DNA of 27,748 bases from DASUGC01 sp035606665 (GCA_035606665.1 DATNEY010000029.1:1-27748); one strand, 5' to 3'; counted from the stretch's first letter, positions 14,908 to 24,158 are shown. The notes: a model not told the origin generated them from the sequence alone. Translations and numbers: made by a program.

Positions 14908-16319
14908 TTGAGGTGCCTGTACCAGTCGCTCTGGAAGACTTCGCCGGAGTCGTGACGCCGTTTCATTCGTAGAAACGCGGCCATCTGCGGGTAGCAGGCC
15001 TCCACCTGATCCCGCCGCGCCCATCGGTGGTAGGTCAGGTAGTAGCTGCCACCGAACGAGATCGCCAAGTCGATGAGCGCCCGGAATGTATCCGCCGTCC
15101 GGGCCACGGCCGCGGACGAATGCTCCACGTGCAGGTTGAAGACAACGCAGGCGTACCGATCGCGCGCCCAGGCCAGGAACGTCTCATCGTCTCGCTCGAT
15201 GAGGCGAACGGTGCCGTAGATCAGATTGGCGCGCCGCGCGATGAGCTCCGCGCGGGCGCCCTCCATGAAGTCGACGAGATGATCGCGCGGGACGTAGACC
15301 TCCGTGATCATCTCGGAGCCGGGAATCCTCGAGCCGCACGCGACGTCGACGGCCGCGTGATACCCGTCCACGTACGGTGATCCGAGCTGCGCGTCGGCCC
15401 AGTAGGTCTGCCCCGACGTTTCGAGGTAGCGGCGAGAGTACACATCGAAAGCGCGCCGCTTGTTGGCATGCGCATCGAGCACTAGACGCTGCCACTCGTC
15501 AGGGCAGAACCCAATCGGAGACTCTGTCAGCGGAGTCGAGAACGGTACGGGCTCGTAGCACGAGCAGACGCCTCTCCTGAGAAAGTCGGGCGCGGCCGCC
15601 TCGATCGTGAACTGGAAGTCCCCGTAGAGGAACCCGGCCTGCATCCGCTCTTCGAACGCCGCCGGCAACTCGGCAGTATCGATCACCTCGACGACCCGGC
15701 GAACCTTCTGCCGGCGCCGAAGGCGCAGGCCGACGCGCGTGATCACGCCAAAGAGCCCGTAACCACCGATCGCGAGCCTGAAGAGCTCGGTGTGCGACTC
15801 ACGCGAGCAGCAGCGAACGCGCCCGCTCGCATCCATCAGGTCGAACGACTCCACCTGGTCGACGATCGGCTTGAGGGTCAGGCCTCGGCCGTGGACGTTC
15901 GAAGACAACGCGCCACCGAGACTCAGGCGGTCCGCGCCCGTTTGCTTTTGCACGATGCCCCAATCGGTTTCCCTGCCCGGCTGGACGAAGTTGAGGTACT
16001 CGATGAGCGCGGGCCATTGGATACCGCCCTCGACATCGATGACGCCCCGGTCCCGATCGAAGGAAATGACGCGATTGAGGTCGCGCGTGTCGACGAGAAC
16101 GCAGTCCTCGCCGAACTGCTGGCCGCCCATGGAATGCCGCCCACCCGCGATCGCAACCGCCGCACCAGCATCGCGCGCGCTGTCGATCGTCCTCGCGAGA
16201 TCCTCGATCGTCGCCGGTCGAGCTATCGCGCGCACTCGTGTCGGGTTCAGCTGCGAATGCAGGTCGTTGACGACCAGATCCAGCCGGGGATCGCCGGCGG
16301 CGAGAGGGTTCGCAGTCAT
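14889..16319 (-). CDS. FAD-linked oxidase/dehydrogenase, VAO type
   Basis: A 476-residue flavoenzyme of the vanillyl-alcohol oxidase fold (FAD_binding_4), the size of aldonolactone and alditol oxidases. The pyrophosphate loop reads AIAGGRHSMGGQQF, with His62 placed where many relatives attach FAD covalently. The second FAD-binding stretch, LSLGGALSSNVHGRG, is at about 131-145. The C-terminus includes YYLTYHRWARRDQVEACYPQ. No signal peptide is seen. The ATG overlaps the cytochrome gene stop by 4 nt (ATGA), and its own end overlaps the small membrane gene by 19 nt. Together with the di-haem cytochrome this suggests a dehydrogenase that passes electrons to a c-type haem, although an N-terminus without an export signal leaves the route unclear. 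Substrate unknown. Confidence 0.87.
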   Translation of the reverse strand: MTANPLAAGDPRLDLVVNDLHSQLNPTRVRAIARPATIEDLARTIDSARDAGAAVAIAGGRHSMGGQQFGEDCVLVDTRDLNRVISFDRDRGVIDVEGGIQWPALIEYLNFVQPGRETDWGIVQKQTGADRLSLGGALSSNVHGRGLTLKPIVDQVESFDLMDASGRVRCCSRESHTELFRLAIGGYGLFGVITRVGLRLRRRQKVRRVVEVIDTAELPAAFEERMQAGFLYGDFQFTIEAAAPDFLRRGVCSCYEPVPFSTPLTESPIGFCPDEWQRLVLDAHANKRRAFDVYSRRYLETSGQTYWADAQLGSPYVDGYHAAVDVACGSRIPGSEMITEVYVPRDHLVDFMEGARAELIARRANLIYGTVRLIERDDETFLAWARDRYACVVFNLHVEHSSAAVARTADTFRALIDLAISFGGSYYLTYHRWARRDQVEACYPQMAAFLRMKRRHDSGEVFQSDWYRHLKWMLRD

Positions 16320-17833
16320 AGCGTTTTCAGATATTCGATGAGGGCCCGGCGGTTCTCATCCGTCCTGATGCGCGGCCAGACGTCGTGTCCCGTATTCGCC
16401 GAGCCCGCACGCTCCACGTAGAACCAGTCCCGATCGGTGCCGAAGCGGCGGATCAGCTCCGCCTCAGACGCTTGCGACGGCCGCCGAAACAGCCGCTGCC
16501 CGACCCGTTCGCGATCGAACGACCTCGCGGCCATCACTTCGAAGATCCGCGGCCGCTCGGACACCGGACCGAGCAGATGGTGGAGCGTCGGTACGCTCCC
16601 GTTATGAAGGTACGGAAAGTTGATCCACACACCCGTGAGCGGCGTCGCGGCGTACCCGCGGCTCTTCTCGAGCGTGCCTTCAGCGGCGATGGGACTGTGG
16701 TTGAACGCGTCGATGAAGCCGTCCGACACTACGTCGATTCGCGAGCGGTCGGTTCCGACGTCGCGATGCACGCCTGGCCACTCCACGTGACCCTTGCCGT
16801 CATAGACACCGTGACACTTCGAACATCCGACCGCGTCGCTGTAGAAGAGCGTCTTGCCCTTTTCGGCCAGCTCGCGATCGATCGGATAGGGATAGGGCGG
16901 CGGCTGCAGGTGCCGCACGACGTCGGCGAACTCGCGTTTGATTTCCGGAATGACGATGCCGACGAGCGCATCGAAGGGCCGGTCCTTCTCGAGCTCCATG
17001 GACGACGCCATGAGTGGAATGTCGCCGTGGAAGCTGCCGTCGCTGTACCAGCGCCCGGCCTGCATCTTCGCGGCGGTGTGCCAGAGCGGCGGCGTCTTCA
17101 CGTCGCCGCGGCCGACATCGGCCACCGGGGGCATCTTTCCGCCGTTCGGACGCATGTACAGCTCGACGTGAGACGCGGCGAAGGCCGTCGACCGCGCGCG
17201 GGTCAGCGAATCGATCTTGTCGTGGTGGTGGCTGTTCAGAATCCGGTTCGCCGCAGCGGCGAGCTCGTCGTCCGCCGATCCTGAAGGCAGCATCGTGCGC
17301 CAGCGGTTGCTGGTAAGCCTCTTGAGCGCCTCGCCGAGCCAGACGTCGTCGAAGGTCTTGGTACCGGCGCCGAAGTAGGCAACGCCGTCGACTTCCGCGG
17401 TGTGGCAGATGAGACAGTTGACCGTCCAGCTGAGTGGCTGATTCGGCGCAAGATTGGGCGCCATGCCGTAGGCCGGAACCGTCTCGTTCTCAGGCCAGAC
17501 GGCCAGGCCAACCTTGTCGCGCATGATGGTCTCGACGTCGCCCACGATCGCCTGCGTCACCACGTTCGTGTCGAACACGGACTGCGGGATCCACGCCGAG
17601 CTGTCGTAGGTCTGGTACACGAAGGCGAACAGCGACCGTTCGCGGTCCGCTTCGGAACGCGTATCCGCCGGATCCCAGCGATAGACGAGATTCCTTGTGT
17701 CACTGCGGAAGCGCGACTCGAGCTCGGACTTTGAGACCGCCGGCGTCTCGGGCCTGCCGCCCACACGGGCGATGAAGGCCACGGTAAACACCGCGATCCA
17801 GCACGCGAGAACGACGCGAGTCAGCCATGTCAT
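16316..17833 (-). CDS. exported di-haem cytochrome c, peroxidase/RoxA-like
   Basis: A 505-residue protein starting MTWLTRVVLACWIAVFTVAF, a single N-terminal helix acting as signal or anchor. The start is fixed by the 4-nt ATGA overlap with the upstream TPR gene, rejecting a longer frame. Two c-type haem sites are present: CLICH (140-144) and CSKCH (337-341). The region YLHNGSVPTLHHLLGPVSERP resembles the conserved end of the RoxA/latex-oxygenase and di-haem peroxidase group, which includes peroxide-using and dioxygen-using enzymes. It acts in the periplasm. It might receive electrons from the FAD-linked enzyme encoded next, or be an oxygenase itself. I cannot place the distal ligands by eye, so peroxidase, oxygenase and pure electron carrier all remain possible. 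Confidence 0.87.
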   Translation of the reverse strand: MTWLTRVVLACWIAVFTVAFIARVGGRPETPAVSKSELESRFRSDTRNLVYRWDPADTRSEADRERSLFAFVYQTYDSSAWIPQSVFDTNVVTQAIVGDVETIMRDKVGLAVWPENETVPAYGMAPNLAPNQPLSWTVNCLICHTAEVDGVAYFGAGTKTFDDVWLGEALKRLTSNRWRTMLPSGSADDELAAAANRILNSHHHDKIDSLTRARSTAFAASHVELYMRPNGGKMPPVADVGRGDVKTPPLWHTAAKMQAGRWYSDGSFHGDIPLMASSMELEKDRPFDALVGIVIPEIKREFADVVRHLQPPPYPYPIDRELAEKGKTLFYSDAVGCSKCHGVYDGKGHVEWPGVHRDVGTDRSRIDVVSDGFIDAFNHSPIAAEGTLEKSRGYAATPLTGVWINFPYLHNGSVPTLHHLLGPVSERPRIFEVMAARSFDRERVGQRLFRRPSQASEAELIRRFGTDRDWFYVERAGSANTGHDVWPRIRTDENRRALIEYLKTL

Positions 17834-18957
17834 CGGGTCCTCCGCTGGAGCCGGTTGAGTTCGAGGCGCACCCGCTCGCGAACCCACGCGAGGCTCTCGC
17901 CGGTAAGCGCCGCGCGGAACTCCGCCTCGGCCTCGGTGTTCTGCTTGAGAGCCACGAGTATCAGTCCGTGCTGATACCGCCAGCGCGCCGCCTCGCCGAA
18001 TGCGCGCGGTCGCGAGTCGGTCGCGCACATCGCCAGGCCCTTTTCGATCGCCGCATTGGCTTCGAGGGCGCGGCCGGCCCGCAGCGCCGTTCCAGCTTCT
18101 TCGAGCCAGAGCAATCGATTGCGCGGGTACAACTGCTGGAGCTGACGAATCACGCCGAGCGCGTCGGCATAGCGGGCTTCGCGGTTGTAGATAACGATGA
18201 GCGAGAACCGTGCATTCGTCTGCACGTCGGACGGCGTTGCCGCGGCTTCCTCGACGAGCCGGATGCCCCGCTCACGGCCGCCACCGAAGCCAGCGAGATT
18301 CGCGACCAGGCGCGAGAACAAGCCCAGCGTGGACACGCCGTACCGGTACAGGCCGACGATAAGCCCGGCGTCCTTTCGGGCAGGATCGAGCTCGAGCACG
18401 CGGTTGTGTTCGGAATACGCGCGCCGGGACGGGCCGAGCGCGCTCATCATGCTGCCCTCGGCCGTCGCCGTGTACGTCGCGAGAAACCCGTAGGCGGCGC
18501 CGATCTGGTAATGCGCGTCCACGTCGGACTGGCCGCGCTCCCGCAACCGGCCTTCGGCGAGCGCGATCGCTTTGTTCAGCGACTCCTTGAATCGACCGTC
18601 GAGATCCGCGACCTTCGGCCTGGGGGCGGCGCTGGACGTGGCCTGCCCCAGAAAGTCCTCGGCGGTCATCGCCCCTTGCTTGAACAGCAGCGAGATCCAA
18701 AGCGTGGCGGCGACGAGCCGGTAGGCGGACGGATGCGTCGGATCGGCCGCAATCGCTTCCTGAAAGACATCCAGCGCCGCGGCGTGGTCGAGGTTGTAGC
18801 CGAGCTCAACGCCTTTCGCGCGGAGTTCGGCCGCGCGCCTGGGGCCGTCCATCTGCGCCTGCGATGCCGAGAGGCGGCCCCGAACGCCGCCCTCGCCGGC
18901 CAGCACGAGCAGTCCGGCAATTGCGGCCGCGATCCACGCCTTCGAGAGTCTCGCCAT
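17830..18957 (-). CDS. exported TPR protein, first gene of the redox operon
   Basis: A 375-residue protein with an N-terminal signal sequence (LSKAWIAAAIAGLLVLAGEG). TPR-like helix pairs follow, for example HAAALDVFQEAIAADPTHPS (about 58-77), YSEHNRVLELDPARKDAG, YADALGVIRQLQQLYPRNR and KQNTEAEAEFRAALTGE near the end. It lacks a lipobox, so is probably periplasmic or anchored by its signal helix. TPR proteins mediate protein contacts, so a scaffold or assembly role for the cytochrome and flavoenzyme encoded downstream is a reasonable guess. Its TGA overlaps the cytochrome ATG by 4 nt. An 82-nt gap separates it from the amidohydrolase gene upstream on the same strand, so its own promoter may lie there. 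Confidence 0.85.
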   Translation of the reverse strand: MARLSKAWIAAAIAGLLVLAGEGGVRGRLSASQAQMDGPRRAAELRAKGVELGYNLDHAAALDVFQEAIAADPTHPSAYRLVAATLWISLLFKQGAMTAEDFLGQATSSAAPRPKVADLDGRFKESLNKAIALAEGRLRERGQSDVDAHYQIGAAYGFLATYTATAEGSMMSALGPSRRAYSEHNRVLELDPARKDAGLIVGLYRYGVSTLGLFSRLVANLAGFGGGRERGIRLVEEAAATPSDVQTNARFSLIVIYNREARYADALGVIRQLQQLYPRNRLLWLEEAGTALRAGRALEANAAIEKGLAMCATDSRPRAFGEAARWRYQHGLILVALKQNTEAEAEFRAALTGESLAWVRERVRLELNRLQRRTR

Positions 18958-19039
18958 CGTCTCTTCATGGACGATAGCGATACCCGCCGGCGGAGTCCTG
19001 ACGCCGGTCTGAGGAAACCGTGAGTTGTGTTGAGAACCC

Positions 19040-22000
19040 TTACTTGCCGGGTTCGACTTTCCACCACCACTGCGCCCCGAGCGGTTTCTGGCGCGGGTAA
19101 GTCTCGTTGAGCGTCGCCGCGTCGTACAGGCGGCCGTTCTTCATGACCTGCGCGATCTTCGACGAGTTCTTGATGTCGTCGAGCGGATTGGCGTCCAGCA
19201 CGAGCAGGTCCGCCATCTTGCCGACTTCGAGCGAGCCGATGTCCCTGCCAAGGCCGATGGAGATGGCGCCGTCGATCGTGGCGGCGCGGAGCACTTGGTG
19301 CGGTTTGAGGCCGCCGGACGCCATCATCCACAGCTCCCAGTGCGCGCCGATGCCCTGCACTTCACCGTGGGAACCGAGACCCGCCTTGGCGCCGCCTTCA
19401 ACCCACTTGCTGAGCTGCTGCGCGTGAAGCGGAAACACATACTGGTCCGTGCGGTTGTAGTCGGTGCGCTTCCACTTGTCGAGTTCGTCGTGCGGTGTGA
19501 AACGGCGCAGGCGCTGGTCGTTGTCGACGTCCGAGTTGGTCAGGTAGTACTGCCTTCCGGTCGGACCGCCGTAACTGACGATGAACGTCGGCGTGTACGT
19601 GATCCCGCTTGCCGCGCCGAGCTTGACGACGTCGCCGTAGAACGGACTGACGGGTAGCGAGTGCTCGAGCCCGGCGTAGCCGTCCTGCATCAACGTCAGG
19701 TTCATCGTGAAGTTGGATCCGCCTTCGGTGGTCGGCGTGAGCCCCAGCTCGCGCGCGGCCATGACAACCCACTGCCGTACTTTCCGGTCGCCCACCAGGT
19801 ACTGCTTGATGGTCTTGGTGTTGTAGTGATCCGAGTACCGACGGACGACATCGCGGGCTTCCTCGAAGGTGCGGATGTTGTCCTGCGCGAAGATACCGGG
19901 GCCGGTCGAGTACAACCGCGGTCCGACGAGCTGACCGACGTCCATCAGATCCTGATAGGTCAGTGCGTCCTCGGACGACGTCTGCGGGTCACGCTGGGTG
20001 GTGACGCCGAACGCGAACTGCGCCAGGAACTGCGACACCTGCGCGCGGTGCACGCCCCACGCCACCCATGTGTGCGCGTGCACATCGACGAGACCGGGCA
20101 TCACCGTCTTGCCCTTGAGGTCCTGCACGACGGCGCCGGCCGGGATCGCGACCTTGCCGGATGGACCAATCGCGGTGATGCGGTTGTCCGTCACGACCAG
20201 ATCGCCGCGGAGGATGACCTCGTCGCCCTTCATCGTGATGATGCGCGCGTTCCTGAACGCGATCACGCCTTTCGGCTTGTCCTTGTCGACGATGATCTCG
20301 ACATCGACGCGATGGGGCTCGTATTCCCAGGTGGGTACCCGCGGCGGCGCGACGGGTTTCTGAGTCGGATCGGCGGCTGCGCCGGCAACTGGTGTTGAAG
20401 TCGGCGTGGGAGCCGGGGTCGCGGCCGCTCGCTCGGCTTCCGCCTCCGCATTCGTCCGATTCGTCGCGTCGACTTCAGCGGCGAGCGTCAGGTCGTGCAG
20501 GAAGAAACTCCGGCCGATCGAGTACACCGCAGCGCGGCTGTCGGCGGTCCAGCCGATGAAATCGCCTCCCACCTTCGTCAAGCGCCAGCTCGGTAGCGAT
20601 CCACCGGTGGCGGCCGAGACGGTTGGCACGGCCGGTCCACCGATTGGCGGCACGGTCACCATGTACACGTTGCGATTCGCGCGCACGAGTGCGCGACGGC
20701 CGTCAGGCGAAAGCAGCACCTCATCCGGTGTCGAAGTCGCGGGCGCACCACCGGCCGCCGGTGGCGGCGCCGGAGCGGTGACTTTCAGCACGGTCTTGAA
20801 GTCGGTTCCGTCCATGCGAACGGAAAGGAGTCCGTCGGCGCCGCCGGACCAGACATAGATACGGTCGGGATCGGGACCGACGTGCGGCGCGTTGCGCCCT
20901 TCTTCGGTGTTCCCGCTCGCAACCCACGTAATCCTCGTTGGGACGCCGCCTGCCGCCGGCAACCAGACGTACTCGAGCTCAGCGAACGCGCTGTGCCCGC
21001 CGAAGTCCTCGAGCATGCGCATGCGGTGCATCTTCGATCCGCGCACGGCGATGATCCGCGAGCCGTCCTTTGAGTAGGTGATCTTGTCGAAGAACGCCGA
21101 CACGGGCGTCAACTTCTGGGGTGATCCAGTTCCGTCCGCACGCATTCGATAAATGTCGCCGCCCGTATCGTCGTTCCACGTGACGTATGCGATGTACTGT
21201 CCGTCCGGCGACCAGACCGGCGCGTGTTCGACGTCCGTTCCTGTCGTGAGCCGGCGGGCGTCGCGAATGACGGGTGTCGCGGCGGGCTGGCTCGCGGTGG
21301 GCTGCGGCCCGCCGGCTACGGCAGCCGGTCTTTCCTTCTTGGTGCCGCGCCCCTGCGGCAGATTCGCAATCCACAGTTTGTCGAGCGCCGCGAACACGAT
21401 CCGCCGCCCATCGGGCGACGGCCTGGCCCCGCGAATCTGCGACAACGTCAGCTTGTTATCGTCGATCGGGTATTCGAATCGGGTGAGCGGGGCGAGTTGC
21501 TGGTCGACCTTTGCAGTGAACGGAATCTCGGTGGCCGTGCCGGACGGCACCGCGACTCTCCAGATCTTGCCGCCATAGGTAGTGACGATCGCCGATGAAT
21601 CCGGGAGAAACGCGGACGCTGGATAGACGTCACGATCGCGGGCGCCGCCGCCTTCGCTGTCGTCGCGTTGCACGTCGAGTGTGAGCCATCGATCCTCCCC
21701 GGTGGTGAGATCGATCAGCTTCAACGCCTCCCGGGAATCGGAGCGTGTCGTGTAGACGAGCCAGCGGCCGTCGGGGCTCGGCACGGGCCGGAATGCGCCC
21801 TCGTGCTCGTGCGTGCGCACGTGGAGCCGGCCGGTCTCCCGATCGAGCTGGCCGACCTGATACGGGCCGATCACGCGCGCGCTGCTTCGAATTTCGCGAT
21901 GCGGGTCGTAGTTGGACGAGGACGGATCTTCCTGTTCACCCTCACTCGTGCGGAGGGCGAATCCGGCCTGGGCGGCGCCGCGGATGTTGACCCACAGGAA

Positions 22001-22621
22001 GCGCGCATCGGTGGCGAACGCCGGACCGAGCAGCGCGGGCGCGGCCGGAGCCGCGCCGCCGGCCGCAGGCGCCGCCGACACACCCGTCATCTGCACGCCC
22101 GATCCGCCGTCCTGGTGGTACATCCACAGCTGCGCGCCTTTCGCGGCGATGACGTACTCCCCGTCCGGCGTCCAGATCGGCGACATGTAGTTCTCTCGCT
22201 CCGTGGTCGTCACGGCCCGAGCCTTGGTGCCGTCGCTGTTCGCAATCCAGACGTTTTCCGATCCGTTCCGATCGCTGACGAAGACGATGCGCTTGCCGTC
22301 CGGTGAGAAGGCCGGCTGCATGTCATAGGCCTGGCCGCTCGTGATGCGCGTGGCTTCACCGCCGGTGACGGGCAGCGTGTAGAGGTCACCAAGAATCTCG
22401 AAGACCATCGTGCGACCGTCCCTGGAGAGATCGAGCGACAGCCAGGTCGCCTCGGATGTCGTGAACGTCAGCGGCCGGTTCGTGATGAGCGGCAGCGTAC
22501 GGTTCCGGACCGCATCCGCTGCGGCTTTGTCGTTGTCCTGGCGCGTTTGGGCGAACGGACCGGGCGCAATGGCAAGCACAACTGCGACGATGGCGATGGC
22601 GAAGAGATGAGTTTTCCGCAT
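19040..22621 (-). CDS. secreted PD40 beta-propeller/amidohydrolase fusion protein
   Basis: A 1193-residue exported protein. The signal peptide MRKTHLFAIAIVAVVLAIAP is followed by TolB-like PD40 propeller repeats (about 60-700), each with a core like MQPAFSPDGKRIVFVSDRNG, APVWSPDGQYIAYVT or LLSPDGRRALVRANR. A Pro/Ala/Thr linker (about 735-770) leads to a C-terminal amidohydrolase domain (about 790-1180) with the metal pair VDVHAHTW (His848, His850), LEHSLP and the late region GLGSHGEVQGIGAHWELWM. The position where most amidohydrolases have an Asp (GTD) reads GSH (1083-1085). It ends in the usual GSLEVGKMADLLVLDANPL. Predicted to hydrolyse amide or peptide-like substrates in the periplasm. Upstream by 46 nt lies an XRE regulator on the same strand, so regulation by it is possible. 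Confidence 0.9.
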   Translation of the reverse strand: MRKTHLFAIAIVAVVLAIAPGPFAQTRQDNDKAAADAVRNRTLPLITNRPLTFTTSEATWLSLDLSRDGRTMVFEILGDLYTLPVTGGEATRITSGQAYDMQPAFSPDGKRIVFVSDRNGSENVWIANSDGTKARAVTTTERENYMSPIWTPDGEYVIAAKGAQLWMYHQDGGSGVQMTGVSAAPAAGGAAPAAPALLGPAFATDARFLWVNIRGAAQAGFALRTSEGEQEDPSSSNYDPHREIRSSARVIGPYQVGQLDRETGRLHVRTHEHEGAFRPVPSPDGRWLVYTTRSDSREALKLIDLTTGEDRWLTLDVQRDDSEGGGARDRDVYPASAFLPDSSAIVTTYGGKIWRVAVPSGTATEIPFTAKVDQQLAPLTRFEYPIDDNKLTLSQIRGARPSPDGRRIVFAALDKLWIANLPQGRGTKKERPAAVAGGPQPTASQPAATPVIRDARRLTTGTDVEHAPVWSPDGQYIAYVTWNDDTGGDIYRMRADGTGSPQKLTPVSAFFDKITYSKDGSRIIAVRGSKMHRMRMLEDFGGHSAFAELEYVWLPAAGGVPTRITWVASGNTEEGRNAPHVGPDPDRIYVWSGGADGLLSVRMDGTDFKTVLKVTAPAPPPAAGGAPATSTPDEVLLSPDGRRALVRANRNVYMVTVPPIGGPAVPTVSAATGGSLPSWRLTKVGGDFIGWTADSRAAVYSIGRSFFLHDLTLAAEVDATNRTNAEAEAERAAATPAPTPTSTPVAGAAADPTQKPVAPPRVPTWEYEPHRVDVEIIVDKDKPKGVIAFRNARIITMKGDEVILRGDLVVTDNRITAIGPSGKVAIPAGAVVQDLKGKTVMPGLVDVHAHTWVAWGVHRAQVSQFLAQFAFGVTTQRDPQTSSEDALTYQDLMDVGQLVGPRLYSTGPGIFAQDNIRTFEEARDVVRRYSDHYNTKTIKQYLVGDRKVRQWVVMAARELGLTPTTEGGSNFTMNLTLMQDGYAGLEHSLPVSPFYGDVVKLGAASGITYTPTFIVSYGGPTGRQYYLTNSDVDNDQRLRRFTPHDELDKWKRTDYNRTDQYVFPLHAQQLSKWVEGGAKAGLGSHGEVQGIGAHWELWMMASGGLKPHQVLRAATIDGAISIGLGRDIGSLEVGKMADLLVLDANPLDDIKNSSKIAQVMKNGRLYDAATLNETYPRQKPLGAQWWWKVEPGK

Positions 22622-22667
22622 GGCGGAGATCTTACGCCGCGACGCGCTGCGTTTGCCGGGTACGGCG

Positions 22668-23003
22668 CTACCCGCGCATGTGTTGGTAGGGGTCGTTGGG
22701 GTCGAACTTACCCCATCGCGCCTTGTTGCGAACGAGGACTGAGGCGACGACGTCGGGATCGGCGGCGGCTATTCGCAAGAGCGCCCGCGCCGGCCCCAAG
22801 GGGAACCGGCGTCCGCGTTCCCAGTTCCGAAGCGTTTCGCGACTGATGCCGATCATCAAGGCGAATTGGCGGCGGGTCTGACCGAATTGCTCGCGGATGG
22901 CGCGAATGTCGACGGGCTCGAACTCGCGGCGATCTCTGGCGCGCGGGCGATGGCGAGCCCGACCGCGGGCTAGAGCACCAGAGAGCACGAGAGGATCGCT
23001 CAT
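22668..23003 (-). CDS. XRE-family HTH regulator, HigA-like antitoxin type
   Basis: From ATG 23003 the protein has 111 residues. An Arg-rich N-terminus (LARGRARHRPRARDRREFEP) is followed by VDIRAIREQFGQTRRQFALM, and the helix-turn-helix at about 42-65 includes IGISRETLRNWERGRR. FPLGPARALLRIAAADPDVV follows. This core matches the antitoxin group with DVRAIRE..FAxLxGVSxxTLxxWExGxRxPxGPARxLL. Such antitoxins bind operators and neutralise a RelE/HigB toxin normally encoded directly upstream; no toxin is seen here in 417 nt, so it may be an orphan or a regulator of the amidohydrolase gene 46 nt downstream. A longer frame (to 23114) adds only basic, low-complexity residues. No clear ribosome binding site is visible. 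Confidence 0.75.
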   Translation of the reverse strand: MSDPLVLSGALARGRARHRPRARDRREFEPVDIRAIREQFGQTRRQFALMIGISRETLRNWERGRRFPLGPARALLRIAAADPDVVASVLVRNKARWGKFDPNDPYQHMRG

Positions 23004-23420
23004 CGGGTTCGGACGTCCGTGTGGCCGCTTGATCAGCTGTCGGAAGACGTTGGCTTTGGCAAGAGGACGCCGGCGTCGTCGCGTATCGGTCTGCATGCCG
23101 CGCTCGCTGAGCAAGATCGGTGCCCGGCGTTGCGCTGTGCGGCGTTGCGCGGAGCGAACGAGGACGGTGGGCCGACGGGAGCGCCGATGGCTGTAGGAAC
23201 AAGGACTCGAAGGCTTTCCGATTTGCCAATCCCAAGAATAGGCCGACTCGCTCTCCCACTGTTGGGGCCACTGACACTAAGTTGTGTCGCTGGACCACGA
23301 CGATGGGAGCGGCGGAAGGCGGATCGAGCGATTCCTCAGACGGGACATCCGCTCCCGGGAAGTCCGGCAGCGGCCGCGCCAGCGCGCGCTCTGGGCCATA
23401 ATGAGGCCGCTCGGCGCTCT
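23004..23420. other. Intergenic region without a supported gene
   Basis: This 417-nt stretch lies between the divergent HTH regulator and DUF1080 genes. Open frames cross it on both strands but none has a recognisable motif, a ribosome binding site or plausible amino-acid composition; the + strand frame is an upstream extension of the DUF1080 gene, which has its own signal peptide start. It must contain promoters for both neighbours, though I see no strong sigma-70 boxes. A decayed toxin gene is possible but not visible. Confidence 0.6.
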
Positions 23421-24158
23421 ATGAGAATGTCCTGTCGTCCGATCATCATCGCGGTTCTCGCCCTGGCAGTTACGACGAGCGCCGCGTCGAATCCACAAGA
23501 GACAGCCAACTCCCTTTCCGCCGCCGAACTTACAGCCGGCTGGCGTCAGCTTTTCGACGGCAGGACCACCGCCGGCTGGCATCCGTTCGGCCAAGCAGCG
23601 TCAGTCGTACCGTCGACAGCCAACGGCTGGGACGTCGTCGACGGGACGCTCGTCGCGCTTGGGAAGGGCACCGAGACCACCGCTGACATCGTGACGAACG
23701 ACGAGTTCGCGAGCTTCGAGCTCATCGTGGACTGGAAGCTGGCGCCGCAGGCCAACAGCGGCATCTTCTTTCACGTCGTCGAGCAGGGCCAGAAGGAGAT
23801 CTACGCCACCGGTCCCGAGTATCAATTGATAGATGACGACGGCTGGAAGGGACCGCTCGAGGCGTGGCAGAAGACCGGCGCCAATTACGCGATGCATCCG
23901 CCGCTCGCGAAGGCGGCAAAGCCCGTCGGCGAATGGAATCGCACGCGGATCATCGTAAAGGACTCGCACGTCGAGCACTGGCTCAACGACGTGAAGACGT
24001 CCGACTACGAACTCTGGACGCCAGAGTGGCAGGCGCTCAAGACCAACGGCAAGTGGAAGGACTATCCCGCGTACGGTGTCGCGAAACAGGGCAAGCTCGG
24101 CCTCCAGAACCACGGGAACATGTCGTGGTTCAGGAACCTCAAGGTCCGCAAGCTCTAG
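23421..24158 (+). CDS. secreted DUF1080 protein (3-keto-glycoside hydrolase/lyase family)
   Basis: A 245-residue protein. ATG 23421 starts a signal peptide (MRMSCRPIIIAVLALAVTTS AAS), so the longer upstream frame is rejected. The concanavalin-like DUF1080 fold is shown by LFDGRTTAGWH (about 45), DGTLVALG, FELIVDWKLAPQANSGIFFH (about 95-114), GPEYQLIDDDG, EWNRTRIIVKDSHVEHWLN and GKLGLQNHGNMSWFRNLKVR. Members of this family hydrolyse or eliminate 3-keto-glycosides formed by Gfo/Idh/MocA-type dehydrogenases; both partner types are encoded just downstream on the other strand. The stop TAG overlaps the stop of the convergent second DUF1080 gene by 4 nt (CTAG), so the two may interfere in transcription or share an end. 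Confidence 0.92.
   Translation: MRMSCRPIIIAVLALAVTTSAASNPQETANSLSAAELTAGWRQLFDGRTTAGWHPFGQAASVVPSTANGWDVVDGTLVALGKGTETTADIVTNDEFASFELIVDWKLAPQANSGIFFHVVEQGQKEIYATGPEYQLIDDDGWKGPLEAWQKTGANYAMHPPLAKAAKPVGEWNRTRIIVKDSHVEHWLNDVKTSDYELWTPEWQALKTNGKWKDYPAYGVAKQGKLGLQNHGNMSWFRNLKVRKL

Noticed and set aside
17827..19023. 398-residue + strand frame opposite the TPR gene
   Set aside because: No motif or signal; the - strand frame has a signal peptide, TPR helices and a 4-nt overlap with its neighbour.
23019..23420. N-terminal extension of the first DUF1080 gene
   Set aside because: The internal ATG at 23421 begins a proper signal peptide, which would be buried by the extension; the extension has low-quality composition.
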